DNA from: Streptomyces sp. G-G2
GTDB taxonomy: Bacteria > Actinomycetota > Actinomycetes > Streptomycetales > Streptomycetaceae
Assembly (NCBI RefSeq): GCF_030063135.1
Contig: NZ_JASISO010000003.1
Span: forward strand, 186,001-250,000
Reading direction: 5' to 3'
Length of the DNA: 64,000 nt
Part shown: positions 25,826 to 34,869 of the stretch, piece after piece
How the letters are laid out: each line of letters starts with the position of its first letter
How positions within the stretch are numbered: the first letter of the stretch is position 1
Made by a program: the position numbers and the translations under genes
The notes under the pieces: generated by a model
The model's database searches: none
Told to the model about the DNA's origin: nothing
What the model saw: the letters and a program-made list of their open reading frames with translations, nothing else

Positions 25826-26269
25826 ATGAGCGCCACCGCCCCGCACCCGACCGCCAAGCTCCAGCTGCTGGAACTCCTCGCCGCGATCGCCACCGCCCAA
25901 TGGCGGGACTTCGCGGCCGCGGCCTCCCATCACGGGCTCACCTCCACCCAGGCCAAGGCCCTCGCACAGCTGGACACCCCGGTCCCGATGCGGGGGCTTG
26001 CCACGCTGCTGGTGTGTGACGCGTCGAACGTGACCGGGATCGTCGACCGGCTGGAGGCCCGCGCGCTGGTCCGGCGCGAGGCGGACCCGGCCGACCGCCG
26101 GGTCAAGAACGTGGTGGCCACCGAAGCCGGCCGGGAGATCATCCGGCGGGTGCGCGAGGAGATGCAGGCCACGCACGGCGCCCTCGACACCCTGGACGAG
26201 GACGAGAGCGCGACGCTCTACGCGCTGCTGGAGCGGCTGCGCCCGACGATGGAGAGCAAGGGGCTCTGA
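25826..26269 (+). CDS. MarR-family regulator
   Basis: 147 aa from ATG 25826; an earlier ATG at 25787 would overlap an operator and adds residues unlike the family. Winged-helix core: LTSTQAKALAQLDTPVPMRGL, LLVCDASNVTGIVDRLEARA (recognition helix), VRREADPADRRVKNVVATEAG (wing). Divergent from the MFS transporter it probably represses. Confidence 0.9.
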   Translation: MSATAPHPTAKLQLLELLAAIATAQWRDFAAAASHHGLTSTQAKALAQLDTPVPMRGLATLLVCDASNVTGIVDRLEARALVRREADPADRRVKNVVATEAGREIIRRVREEMQATHGALDTLDEDESATLYALLERLRPTMESKGL

Positions 26270-26333
26270 GCGGCGGTCCGCGCGGCGCCGGCTGCCGCGG
26301 GGCCGTTGCGGGCCGCAGCGGGCTACGGCGCCG

Positions 26334-27404
26334 CTACGGCGTGCCCCGGAAGGTCTGCCGGTAGGCGTGCGGGGACAGGCCGAGGCGCCGTACGAACGCG
26401 GGCCGCAGCGAGACCGCCGAACCGAAGCCGCAGCGCGTGGCGACCTCCTCGACCGGCAGGTCCGTCCCCTCCAGCAGCTGCTGGGCGGCCAGCACCCGCT
26501 GTTCCAGCAGCCAGCGCAGCGGCGTCGTACCGGTGGCCAGGGCGAATCGGCGCGCGAAGGTGCGCTCCGACATGAGCGCCGCGTCGGCCATCCGCCGTAC
26601 GGTCCACGGACGCTCCAGCGCGCCCAGCACCGCCTCGCGGGCCCCGGACAGCGGATCGGCCACCCCGTCGGCCCGCTCGCTCGGCACCGGCGACGGAATG
26701 AACTGGGCCTGGCCGCCCGCCCGGAAGGGCGCGGTGACCATCGCCCGCGCGATCGCGGCGGCGGCCCGCTGTCCGTGCGCGGAACGCACCAGGTGCAGGC
26801 AGAGGTCGATGCCCGCGGCCACCCCGGCCGAGGTCCAGATCTCCCCGTCCCCGGTGAACAGCACCTCCGGGCGGACCTCGGTACCGGGGTAGTGGGCGGC
26901 CAGCCGCTCCGCGAGCGCCCAGTGCGTGGTGACGGTCCGGCCCTCCAGCAGGCCCGCCTCGGCCAGGACGAACGCCCCCGCGCACAGCGAGGCCAGCGCG
27001 ATGCCCCGGCCGTGCGCGGCGCGCAGGACCTCCAGGACCGCCGGATCGCGGGCGGCGAGCGGCTCCTCCACCCCGGGGACCAGGATCAGATCGCAGTCCA
27101 GGAGGGCTTCGAGCCCGTGGTCGGGGATCCGCTCCAGGCCGCCGCCGAGCCGGACCCGGGCAGCCCGCGGCCCGCACACGCGCAGCTCGAACTCCGCGCG
27201 GCGGCTCCACACCTCGCTGATCACGGCGTAGTCGAAGGCGCGGACCCCGTCGAAGAGCAGGCACCCGACGGTCCGGAAGGGAACCGCGGAAGGAGTGAGG
27301 GCGAGCGGGGCGTCGGGCGGGCCGGGGGACGTGTCGGCGGGCGGGGCGGCGGGGAGGGCGGCGGGCGGCCCGGGGGGCACGGCCGGGTGCGGGGCGGCGG
27401 GCAT
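26334..27404 (-). CDS. GlxA-type AraC regulator with DJ-1/PfpI domain (copy 1)
   Basis: 356 aa. A 40-residue Pro/Ala leader, then a DJ-1/PfpI-like domain (GCLLFDGVRAFDYAVISEVW; ALASLCAGAFVLAEAGLLEG with the nucleophile-elbow Cys; TVTTHWALAERL). The C-terminal AraC domain has two HTH motifs (MADAALMSERTFARRFA; VEEVATRCGFGSAVSLRPAF). The start could be internal, since the leader is low-complexity. Divergent from a cysteine-hydrolase gene, which is its likely target. Confidence 0.88.
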   Translation of the reverse strand: MPAAPHPAVPPGPPAALPAAPPADTSPGPPDAPLALTPSAVPFRTVGCLLFDGVRAFDYAVISEVWSRRAEFELRVCGPRAARVRLGGGLERIPDHGLEALLDCDLILVPGVEEPLAARDPAVLEVLRAAHGRGIALASLCAGAFVLAEAGLLEGRTVTTHWALAERLAAHYPGTEVRPEVLFTGDGEIWTSAGVAAGIDLCLHLVRSAHGQRAAAAIARAMVTAPFRAGGQAQFIPSPVPSERADGVADPLSGAREAVLGALERPWTVRRMADAALMSERTFARRFALATGTTPLRWLLEQRVLAAQQLLEGTDLPVEEVATRCGFGSAVSLRPAFVRRLGLSPHAYRQTFRGTP

Positions 27405-27475
27405 GGCAGGAATCTATCGATCACCGGCGGCCCGCTCCCTCACCGCCCCCGGCCGGCCCGCACCACGATGGAGCC

Positions 27476-28066
27476 ATGACCAACACCAGCGCCTTCGACG
27501 CCCCCCTGACCCTCGACCCCGACGCCGTCCTCATCGTGATCGACGTACAACAGGGCTTCGAGGACCACGCCTTCTGGGGCCGCCGGGACAATCCGGACGC
27601 CGAGAAGCGGATGACCTCCCTCACCGACGCCTGGCAGGCCACGGGCCGCCCCGTCGTCGTCGTCCAGCACGCCGCCGCGGCGAGCCCCCTGGAGCCGGGC
27701 ACCCCGGGCTACGAGCTCAAGCCCGCCGTCGCCGCCGTCCGGGCCGACCTGCACATCACCAAGACCGTCAACAGCGCCTTCTACGGAACCCCCGACCTGC
27801 ACGCCTGGCTGACGGAGCGGGGCGCGAAGCAGGTCGTGATCATCGGCATCATGACCAACGTGTGCAACGAGACCACCGCGCGGATGGCGGGGAACCTCGG
27901 CTACGACGCCGTCTTCCCGGCCGACGCGATGCACACCTTCGACATGGTGGGCCCCGACGGGGAGAGCATCGCCGCGGAGGACCTCGCCCGCGCCACCTCC
28001 GCCGTCCTGCACCGGATGCGCTTCGCGAAGGTGGTCACCACCGAGGCCGTACTGGCCGCCTGCTGA
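27476..28066 (+). CDS. Isochorismatase-family cysteine hydrolase (copy 1)
   Basis: 196 aa. Catalytic triad visible as Asp23 (VLIVIDVQQGFED), Lys96 (ITKTVNSAF) and Cys130 (GIMTNVCNETTARMA). Members hydrolyse amides such as nicotinamide, carbamoylsarcosine or maleamate; the substrate here is unknown. Divergent from GlxA copy 1 by 71 bp. Confidence 0.9.
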   Translation: MTNTSAFDAPLTLDPDAVLIVIDVQQGFEDHAFWGRRDNPDAEKRMTSLTDAWQATGRPVVVVQHAAAASPLEPGTPGYELKPAVAAVRADLHITKTVNSAFYGTPDLHAWLTERGAKQVVIIGIMTNVCNETTARMAGNLGYDAVFPADAMHTFDMVGPDGESIAAEDLARATSAVLHRMRFAKVVTTEAVLAAC

Positions 28067-28166
28067 GCCGGAAGGGCGGAAGTCGTTGCCGAAGCGGCAC
28101 GGGTCGCGCAGACTGGCAGCTCCCGGCCGCTACCCGGCGGTAACCAGTGCGTCCCCCGGAGGACCG

Positions 28167-28544
28167 ATGAGCCCGACCAACCGCTCGCCCCTGCTGCTGG
28201 CCGGGCTCCTCGCCGGTGCGGGCATCGCCCACTTCGCCGCGCCCGGCAACTTCGACAAGCTGGTCCCGCGCTCCCTGCCCGGTTCCGCCCGGGCCTGGAC
28301 GCGGGCCAGCGGGGTCGTGGAACTGGCCCTGGCGGCCGGGGTCGCGCTCCCCAGGACCCGTAAGGCCGCCGCGCAGGCCTCGGCCCTGTTCTTCGTCGGG
28401 GTCTTCCCCGCCAACCTCAAGATGGCCTGGGACTGGCGTCACCGACCCGCCCTGCCCAGGGCCGTGGCCCTCGGTCGTCTGCCGCTCCAGGCCCCCCTCG
28501 TCCTGTGGGCGCGCGACGTGAGCCGCCGAGCCCCCTCCCGCTGA
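28167..28544 (+). CDS. DoxX-like small membrane protein (copy 1)
   Basis: 125 aa from ATG 28167 behind GGAGG. Four hydrophobic segments with LLAGLLAGAGIAHFAAPGNF, GVVELALAAGVALPRT and FPANLKMAWDWRHRP resemble DoxX/DUF6790-type membrane proteins. Possible redox or quinone-linked role is only family inference. Confidence 0.75.
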   Translation: MSPTNRSPLLLAGLLAGAGIAHFAAPGNFDKLVPRSLPGSARAWTRASGVVELALAAGVALPRTRKAAAQASALFFVGVFPANLKMAWDWRHRPALPRAVALGRLPLQAPLVLWARDVSRRAPSR

Positions 28545-28607
28545 CCCCGGGCCCCCTCCCGCGACCCCGGGCCTCCTCCGGCTCCCCGGCGTGCCGCGGC
28601 CTTCGTC

Positions 28608-30338
28608 CTACCCGGCCAGCCCCGGCGGCAGGTACGGCGAGCGCACCGGCACCTCCCAGCCGAGCCGCCGGGCATGCCGCACCAGCGCCAGCACGTCGAG
28701 GTTGACCGCGGAGTCGCTCGTGGCGCCGTTGTCCGCGACCCCGTAGTACTCGCGGTGCTCCTCCAGCGCGTCCGCCAGCGCCAGGGCGAAACCCTCCCGG
28801 TCCCCTTCGACCAGCTGCGACAGCAGCACCACCGGCGGTGCGAGGAAATTGGTGTCCCGCACCTGGAAGGCGGCCGTGAGCGCGCGGTGCACGGCGGGCC
28901 GGGGGTCCACCCCGCGCAGGTGATCGTGCAGTGCGGCGCCGTAGGCGGCCGTCGCCGAGACGTAGCCGTGGGTGAAGAGTGCGGGGTCGGCCCGGGTGCA
29001 CCCGGCCAGCAGCTCGGGCTCCCCCGAGATCAGGGCCAGGGCCGCGGCCCGTACCCACTGGGCCGGGTCGACCCGGGCCCCCGCGGGCAGCGCGCGGGTC
29101 ACGCCCCCGACCGTCACCTTCACCTCGGTGTCCGGTTCGGCCGAGGCCAGCCGGACGGCGGCCGAACCCGCCTCGGCGCCGAGGCGCAGCGCCGCGCGAC
29201 CCTGCTCGTCCGCCCCCTCGGGGTCGAGCGCCAACCGGTTCAGGAACAGACGGTACTGATGAGACATCACCCGGATCAGCCGCCGCGCGCCGAGCGCGGG
29301 CGACTGTCCCGGATCGGCGAACTCCGCCGCGCTGCGCGCCAGGAACTCCTCGTACGCGAGGTCGCCCGGCTCCGGCTCCGGCTGCCGCGCCCGGTCCACC
29401 ACCAGCGGCCCGGCGGCCAGCGCGGCGAGCGCGTCCGCCCGCTTGCCGGCGCCGAAGGCCCGTACCCGGGGCGCCGGCGGGGCGAAGCCGCCGACCGCCG
29501 CCGCGGGCAGGTAGGCCGAGGTGACCTCCAACGGCCAGTCGTTCGACCACCGCGCCATCGCGGCCAGGGCGATGGCGTCCAGCGGCAGCAGCGTGCGTGG
29601 CCGGGGGTCGCCGAACCCGGCGCACCGCTCCCGGTGCTCCACCAGCTGCCGAGCCAGCGCCTCGGCGAACCCGGACCGGTCGCCCGCCGCCAGGGCCCGC
29701 AGGGTGCCGAGCGCCGCGCGGTAGTGCGGCATGTCCGTCCCCGGGTCCAGTTCCTCGGCCAGTACGCCGATCGCCTCGCTCCGCCGTTCCGCGGAGACCG
29801 CCCCCCGCGAGCCGGCGGGCTCCCGCTGCCCCGTCTCCCCGTACACGTACGCCAACAGGGCCTGCACCAGGGCCACATCGGGCCGCTCCGCCCGGCCCCG
29901 GTGCGGCGCCGCCGCGGAGAGGAAGAGCCCGGCGTCCCGGTCGGTGTCACCGGCCACGCACGCCAGGAAGAAGGTGCCGAGCCAGTCGTGCGTGGTCGCC
30001 GGGCGGCCCTCGGCGCCCTCGCCGTACGAGACCCCGGTGCCCGTGTACTCGATGAACACGCCGTCCGCACGCCCTGGATCCCAGTCCAGGGTGAACGCGC
30101 CGAGCGCCGCCGCGGCGGCCGACTCGAAGGCCAGCTTGCAGTCCTTGCCCTCCAGCGCCGGGTTGTCCACCGAGCGGGCCCCCAGGTAGTCGAGGAAGGA
30201 CTCGGCGATCATCTCCCAGCCGTACCCCGGAAACTCGTCGTGTTGCATCCGGTGCACGTCGCCCGCCATCCGCGGGGCGAAGTCCGCCACCGCGGCGGAC
30301 AGCGCCGCCTCCCCGACCGCATGCCGCTCGATGCGCAC
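28608..30338 (-). CDS. Imm49-like protein with internal duplication
   Basis: 576 aa from GTG 30336-30338 with GGAGG six bases upstream. The protein is two related all-helical halves. LRALAAGDRSGFAEALARQL ... EHRE ... LPLDAIALAAMAR ... SAYLP in the first half matches LSQLVEGDREGFALALADAL ... EHREYYG ... VNLDVLALVRHAR ... SPYLP in the second. The pattern fits Imm49-family proteins that are abundant in Streptomyces. Imm49 is predicted as a polymorphic-toxin immunity family, but no toxin gene is adjacent, so the function is open. Confidence 0.7.
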   Translation of the reverse strand: MRIERHAVGEAALSAAVADFAPRMAGDVHRMQHDEFPGYGWEMIAESFLDYLGARSVDNPALEGKDCKLAFESAAAAALGAFTLDWDPGRADGVFIEYTGTGVSYGEGAEGRPATTHDWLGTFFLACVAGDTDRDAGLFLSAAAPHRGRAERPDVALVQALLAYVYGETGQREPAGSRGAVSAERRSEAIGVLAEELDPGTDMPHYRAALGTLRALAAGDRSGFAEALARQLVEHRERCAGFGDPRPRTLLPLDAIALAAMARWSNDWPLEVTSAYLPAAAVGGFAPPAPRVRAFGAGKRADALAALAAGPLVVDRARQPEPEPGDLAYEEFLARSAAEFADPGQSPALGARRLIRVMSHQYRLFLNRLALDPEGADEQGRAALRLGAEAGSAAVRLASAEPDTEVKVTVGGVTRALPAGARVDPAQWVRAAALALISGEPELLAGCTRADPALFTHGYVSATAAYGAALHDHLRGVDPRPAVHRALTAAFQVRDTNFLAPPVVLLSQLVEGDREGFALALADALEEHREYYGVADNGATSDSAVNLDVLALVRHARRLGWEVPVRSPYLPPGLAG

Positions 30339-30519
30339 CCCGTACCTCCAGCCGTACCGCCGGACGCCGTCGTCCGATCCGTAGCGCCAGCATAGGAGCG
30401 GGGTCTGACACCGGATCCGCCACCGGTGGGGCATCGCCCCCGCCCCCGCCGGGAGTTAATCAATACCGGTCAGTGGTGGTCCCGGGCAGACTGGGAGCTC
30501 TCTACCAGGAGGAAATCCC

Positions 30520-31728
30520 ATGAGCCAGGCGCCCCTGACTCTCAAAGAACTGATGCCGCCCGACGAACTCGCCGCGGCCCTCGACGCCGGGCACGTGACG
30601 CGCAAGCAGCACCCCGAACTCGCGCTGTCGATCTACACCTACACCCGGGTCTGCCAGTACGAGCGGGTCTGGAACCGGGTCACCACGCGCTGCCGCGGCC
30701 TGGTCGCCGACGACGCCACGGGCGAGATCGTCGCGCTGCCCCTGCCGAAGTTCTTCAACGTCGGCGAGCACACCGCGGGCCAGCCCTACGCGCCCGCCCT
30801 GCCGGACGAGCCGTTCGAGGTGTACGAGAAGGTCGACGGCAGCCTCGCGGTCGTCTTCCACTACGCCGGCGCGTGGCGGGCCGCGTCCAAGGGGTCCTTC
30901 ATCAGTGAGCAGGCGACCTGGGCGCAGCGGCTCCTGGACACCAAGGACACCTCCGCGCTCGCGCCGGGCGTGACGTACCTGGCCGAGGTGCTCTACCCGC
31001 AGAACCGGATCGTCGTCGACTACGGCGACCGCCGCGACCTCGTGCTGCTCGCCGCGATGGGCCGCGACGGCACCGAACTGCCGCTCCCGGACGCCGCGGC
31101 CGCCTGGCGGGGGATCGGTTCGGTCGTCACGGTCTGGCCCGCGATGCCGCTGGCCGAGCTGATCGCGCTGACCGAGTCGAGCACGCTGCCCGGTGGCGGA
31201 GCCGCCACCGGTACCGACGCCGAGGGCTACGTCCTGCGCTACGCCTCCGGCGTCCGGGCGAAGGCCAAGATCGCCGAGTACGTACGGCTGCACAAGGTGC
31301 TCACCGGAGTCACCGAACGCGACGTCTGGCGCGACCACGGCATCCAGCGCTTCGCCGCGCTGCCCGCCCAGCAGGTCGCCCAGGGCCTCGGCTGCTCGCT
31401 CGCCGAGGTCCGGGCCCACGGCGGCGCGCCGCTCGACGCGCTCCTCGAACAGGTCCCGGACGAGTTCGACGAGTGGGTCCGCGAGATGATCGCGGGGATG
31501 GAACGCGCCGCGGCCGACCGCGAACGCGCCATCGACGAGGCCTTCCGGGAGATCGCGCACTTCGGCGACGACCGGGGCGCCTTCGCCCGCGCCGCCCGGG
31601 AGGTGACCGACCCGGGGGTCCGGGCGGCCCTGTTCCGGCGGCTCGACGCCCGGCCGACCGACCTCCTCAGCTGGCGGGCGGTACGGCCGCGGGTGTCCGA
31701 TCCGTTCAGCACCGATGAGGAGAACTGA
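30520..31728 (+). CDS. RNA ligase, T4 Rnl1-like
   Basis: 402 aa, ATG 30520 behind AGGAGGAAA. Nucleotidyltransferase motifs: I EKVDGSL with adenylation Lys104, Ia SKGSFI, IV DAEGYVLRY, V RAKAKIAEYVRLHKV. The C-terminal 110 residues are helical and may bind RNA. Expected reaction: ATP-dependent 5'-phosphate/3'-OH RNA end joining. The next gene, three bases downstream, encodes the matching end-healing kinase/phosphatase. Confidence 0.9.
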   Translation: MSQAPLTLKELMPPDELAAALDAGHVTRKQHPELALSIYTYTRVCQYERVWNRVTTRCRGLVADDATGEIVALPLPKFFNVGEHTAGQPYAPALPDEPFEVYEKVDGSLAVVFHYAGAWRAASKGSFISEQATWAQRLLDTKDTSALAPGVTYLAEVLYPQNRIVVDYGDRRDLVLLAAMGRDGTELPLPDAAAAWRGIGSVVTVWPAMPLAELIALTESSTLPGGGAATGTDAEGYVLRYASGVRAKAKIAEYVRLHKVLTGVTERDVWRDHGIQRFAALPAQQVAQGLGCSLAEVRAHGGAPLDALLEQVPDEFDEWVREMIAGMERAAADRERAIDEAFREIAHFGDDRGAFARAAREVTDPGVRAALFRRLDARPTDLLSWRAVRPRVSDPFSTDEEN

Positions 31729-31731
31729 CCA

Positions 31732-32646
31732 GTGCCTGTAGTACACGTCATGACGGGGCTGCCCGCGTCGGGCAAGACGACCGCCGCGCGCTCGCTCCAG
31801 GCGGAGTCCGGGGGCCGGATGCGCCGGGTCAACCTGGACGACCTGCGGGCCATGCTCGACGTCCCCGCCGCGGACGGGGAGCGGTCGTTCGCCCACGAAC
31901 AGACCGTGCTCGCGATCCAGGACGCCGCGGTACGGGCCGCCGTGGACGGTGGCTTCGACGTGGTCGTCGACAACACGCACCTGACGCGGCACATCCCCAA
32001 GCGGCTGAAGGCGGCCGTCGCGGGGCGGGCCACCTTCGTCGTCCACGACTTCACCGGCGTACCGGCCGAGGAATGCGTACGCCGGGACGCCGCGCGGGAG
32101 CGGCCCGTCGGTGAGGAGGTCATCCGGATCCTCGCCGAGAAGCACGCGAAGGCCGTCAAGGGCGGCTGGCGGCTCACCGCCGAGTGGCTGAACGACCAGC
32201 CCGAGGTGACGGCGTACGTCGCGGACCCGGCGCTGCCCGCCGCGGTCATGTGCGACATCGACGGCACGCTCGCCCTGCGGGGGGACCGCGGCCCGTACGA
32301 CTTCTCGCGCTGCGGGACCGACCTCCTCAACCCGTCGGTCCGGCACGCCCTGACCGCTTTCCGGCGGGCGGACGGCGACACCGTCGTGCTGCTGTCCGGG
32401 CGCAGCGAGGAGCACCGCCCGCAGACGGAGGAATGGCTCGCGCGCCACGACGTGCCGTACGACGAGCTGTGGATGCGGGCGTCCGGCGACCACCGCCAGG
32501 ACGACGTGGTCAAGGCGGAGCTCTTCGACCGGCACGTGCGCGACCGCTTCGCGGTCCGGGTGTCGCTCGACGACCGGGACCGCGTGGTCGCCATCTGGCG
32601 CCGTATGGGCCTGCCGACCTGGCAGGTCAACTACGGCGATTTCTGA
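31732..32646 (+). CDS. Polynucleotide kinase/phosphatase, T4 Pnkp-like
   Basis: 304 aa from GTG 31732. N-terminal kinase: P-loop GLPASGKTT (9-17), VNLDDLR, DNTHLTRHIPKRL and the lid region. C-terminal HAD 3'-phosphatase: DIDGTLA with nucleophile Asp175, VVLLSGRSEEH, and the late acidic VSLDDRDRVV. It would convert 3'-phosphate/5'-OH ends to 3'-OH/5'-phosphate for the Rnl1-like ligase upstream, as in phage T4 tRNA repair. Confidence 0.92.
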   Translation: MPVVHVMTGLPASGKTTAARSLQAESGGRMRRVNLDDLRAMLDVPAADGERSFAHEQTVLAIQDAAVRAAVDGGFDVVVDNTHLTRHIPKRLKAAVAGRATFVVHDFTGVPAEECVRRDAARERPVGEEVIRILAEKHAKAVKGGWRLTAEWLNDQPEVTAYVADPALPAAVMCDIDGTLALRGDRGPYDFSRCGTDLLNPSVRHALTAFRRADGDTVVLLSGRSEEHRPQTEEWLARHDVPYDELWMRASGDHRQDDVVKAELFDRHVRDRFAVRVSLDDRDRVVAIWRRMGLPTWQVNYGDF

Positions 32647-32844
32647 CCGGCACCAGGGACCTGGCATCCGGGTCGTGGTATCCGGGTCGCGGTGTCCGGG
32701 ACCCGGCATGGGTCTTGGCACGCGGGTCCGTCACCCGTCACCCGGCACCGGGACTCGGGACTCGGGACCCGGTCCCGGCACCCGGCGCGGCCCGTCGCCT
32801 GCTCGGCCCGCTCCGGGCGCCCCGCCCGCCCCGCCGCCCGACGG

Positions 32845-33396
32845 TCATGCCGGGTCGACGTCCTCGCACGGCTCCTCCTCCGCCCCCTGGCCGTGACCCG
32901 GCGGGCAGGGCGGGCACAGCCGGGAGTACACCGCCATCACCTCCTCCACCAGCTGGTTCCGCTTGCGCAGGCACGCGGCCCTGAGTGACTCCTCCGTGCA
33001 CACCAGCTCGGCCCGCGCCCCCTTCAGGACCGCGATGGCCCGCCAGCCCCTGAGCACGCACAGCAGCACCATGCACAGGCACTCCACATAGGCCGTGACC
33101 GTCGCGAAGCCACGCCACGCGTCGTGGATCCTGCGGCGCAGCACCAGCAGCCGCGCGTACAGCCGGACGACGTCCTGGCTCACGACCGGATCCGCGGCGT
33201 CCGTCAGCAGCTGCGCCGCGTCCGGCCCGATCTTCGCGGTCCGCTGCGGCAGCGCGGTCAGCTCCCCGTCCAGGGAGACGAAGCACGCCGTGTCCCGGAG
33301 CACGTCCGCCGTGTACCGGGCGATCCGCGCGGAGAGGGTGGCCGCGGTGTCGGCGTCCCCGACCGCGTCGTCGGCCGCGCAGTCGCACGCGTCCAC
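32845..33396 (-). CDS. Uncharacterised Cys-rich helical protein
   Basis: 183 aa from GTG 33394-33396. Unrecognised. The N-terminus has MDACDCAADD; a hydrophobic stretch TAYVECLCMVLLCVL (about 100-115) may be a membrane or buried helix. The C-terminus has CPPCPPGHG and an acidic end. Long Ala/Leu/Arg helices suggest an all-alpha fold. It starts 22 bp after the gene at 33418, and both have a Cys-Asp-Cys motif near the start. Confidence 0.6.
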   Translation of the reverse strand: MDACDCAADDAVGDADTAATLSARIARYTADVLRDTACFVSLDGELTALPQRTAKIGPDAAQLLTDAADPVVSQDVVRLYARLLVLRRRIHDAWRGFATVTAYVECLCMVLLCVLRGWRAIAVLKGARAELVCTEESLRAACLRKRNQLVEEVMAVYSRLCPPCPPGHGQGAEEEPCEDVDPA

Positions 33397-33417
33397 ACAG
33401 CGGCCCCAGCCGTCCGA

Positions 33418-33816
33418 TCACTCCCGGACCTCCTCGAACACCTCCTCCACGGCCTCCCGGAGACAGTGCCGCTGCTCCGGGGCGATCCGGCAGCGGTTCT
33501 GCTCGCGCACCCGGTCGAGGATCCCGGCCGCCGCGTCCAGGTCCACCTGGGCCGTGTGCCGGGCCGCGGCGTACTCCGTGCGCACGCTGTTGAACTTCTC
33601 CTGGAACTCCCGCGGCTGCGGCAGGTGTTCCTGGGTGATCTCGGCCCGGCGCTGGATCCCCTTCGCGGCGCACGCCAGATCGTCGATGGCGCCGAGGTCG
33701 CAGTCGCAGTCGCCGGCGCCGCCGCCGCGGTCGCCGCTCCCGCCGCCGGATCCGGTGCCGCCTCCGCCGCGCGTGCCGTGCGGACCCCGGTCGGCCGCTG
33801 TGCGAGGGCTGCTCAT
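33418..33816 (-). CDS. Uncharacterised small protein with CDCD motif
   Basis: 132 aa from ATG 33814-33816 behind AGGAGA. The first 40 residues are Gly/Ser-rich, then GDCDCDLGAIDDLACAAKG and a helical, charged remainder ending in EAVEEVFEEVRE. Unrecognised. Same operon as the 183-aa gene; both sit next to a fragment of a contractile-injection-associated gene, which may or may not be meaningful. Confidence 0.65.
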   Translation of the reverse strand: MSSPRTAADRGPHGTRGGGGTGSGGGSGDRGGGAGDCDCDLGAIDDLACAAKGIQRRAEITQEHLPQPREFQEKFNSVRTEYAAARHTAQVDLDAAAGILDRVREQNRCRIAPEQRHCLREAVEEVFEEVRE

Positions 33817-33930
33817 GATGGGCTCTCCTTCTCGAAGGGGCAGGCGCACCGAGTGTGGGCCGGGCGGTGTCACCGGCCCGTCGCGCGTCCCGCAACGCCC
33901 GCGTGACGGGGCGGGCCGCAGTATCGGCGC

Positions 33931-34104
33931 ATGGCTGGATACCGGGCACTCGCCGCCGTGGGGCGCAGCGTCGTCACGCTGCTCAATGCGCGCTTCCCAC
34001 AGGAGATCGCCTCCGGGCCCCGCCCGGTGGCGGTCCTCGCGGGGCCCGTCGATTTCGACCGGGTGGGCACCCCGGACGCGGTCATCCGCCGCCCCGCCGT
34101 GTCC
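33931..34104 (+). pseudogene. N-terminal fragment of a DUF4255/Pvc16-like gene
   Basis: 58 codons reading MAGYRALAAVGRSVVTLLNA ... VLAGPVDFDRV ... AVIRRPAVS. This looks like the start of a DUF4255 (Pvc16-type) protein found in contractile injection system loci. Similarity stops abruptly near 34104; the frame continues to 34515 with unrelated composition. The adjoining bases in another frame encode the middle of a SARP regulator, so the two appear joined by a deletion. Confidence 0.55.
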
Positions 34105-34118
34105 GCAGACGTCTGGAC

Positions 34119-34796
34119 GTGCCGGAGGGGAGCAAGCGACTGCTGGCCTTCGTCGCCCTCCACGGGGGCCGGGTGGAGCGACGGCATGCCGCGGGCACGC
34201 TGTGGCCCTCGGGCGACGACCTGCGGGCGGCGGGCAACCTCCGCTCGGCGCTGTGGCGGCTCAAGGCGGCCGGGATCGACCTGCTCGATTCCGACAAGTG
34301 CTCGCTTGCCATGCATGAGCACGCGGTCGTCGATCTGTACGTGCTCTACGGATGGGCGGGGCGGCTCATCGGAGGCACTGCCACCGGTGAGGACCTGTCC
34401 GCCCTCAAGTGGCGTACGGACGCGCTGGATCTGCTGCCCGGGTGGTACGACGACTGGGTCCTCCTGGAGCGGGAGCGGGTCCGTCAGCGTCTGCTGCACG
34501 CGCTGGAAGCGCTGAGCCGCCAGCTCGGCCGGGCCGGACGGCACGCGGAGGCGGTCGAATCCGCCCTGGTCGCGGTCGGTGCGGAGCCCTTGCGGGAGAG
34601 CGCCCAACGGGCTCTGATCGAAGCCCACTTGGCGGAAGGCAACCTGATCGAGGCGATGCGGACGTACAAGACCTACCGCGAGCTGACCCGCCGCGAGCCG
34701 GGAGTGGATCCGGGCCGGGAACTGTCGGACCTGATAGCGCGGTTCTGCCGCACCGCGACCCCGCGACTGCGCGCCACGGTGACGGCCCACCGCTGA
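34119..34796 (+). pseudogene. Truncated SARP/BTAD regulator
   Basis: 225 codons if read from GTG 34119 (VPEGSKRLLAFVALHGGRVE). The C-terminal bacterial transcriptional-activation domain is complete (LPGWYDDWVLLERERVRQRL; ALIEAHLAEGNLIEAMRTYK; EPGVDPGRELSDL). The first 25 or so residues of the winged-helix DNA-binding domain are missing, replaced by the DUF4255 fragment in another frame. It may be untranslated or inactive in DNA binding. Confidence 0.7.
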
Positions 34797-34802
34797 CCGG
34801 CG

Positions 34803-34838
34803 CCTCCCCCGCACGGATGGCCGTCCGTACGGGGGAGG
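34803..34838. terminator. Bidirectional hairpin between convergent genes
   Basis: CCTCCCCCG pairs with CGGGGGAGG, followed after one mismatch by ACGGA/TCCGT and a 6-nt loop. It lies between the SARP remnant and the RNA ligase gene that ends at 34870. Confidence 0.8.
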
Positions 34839-34869
34839 GGGGCTTCGTACGCGCCGACTCGCGCCGTGC

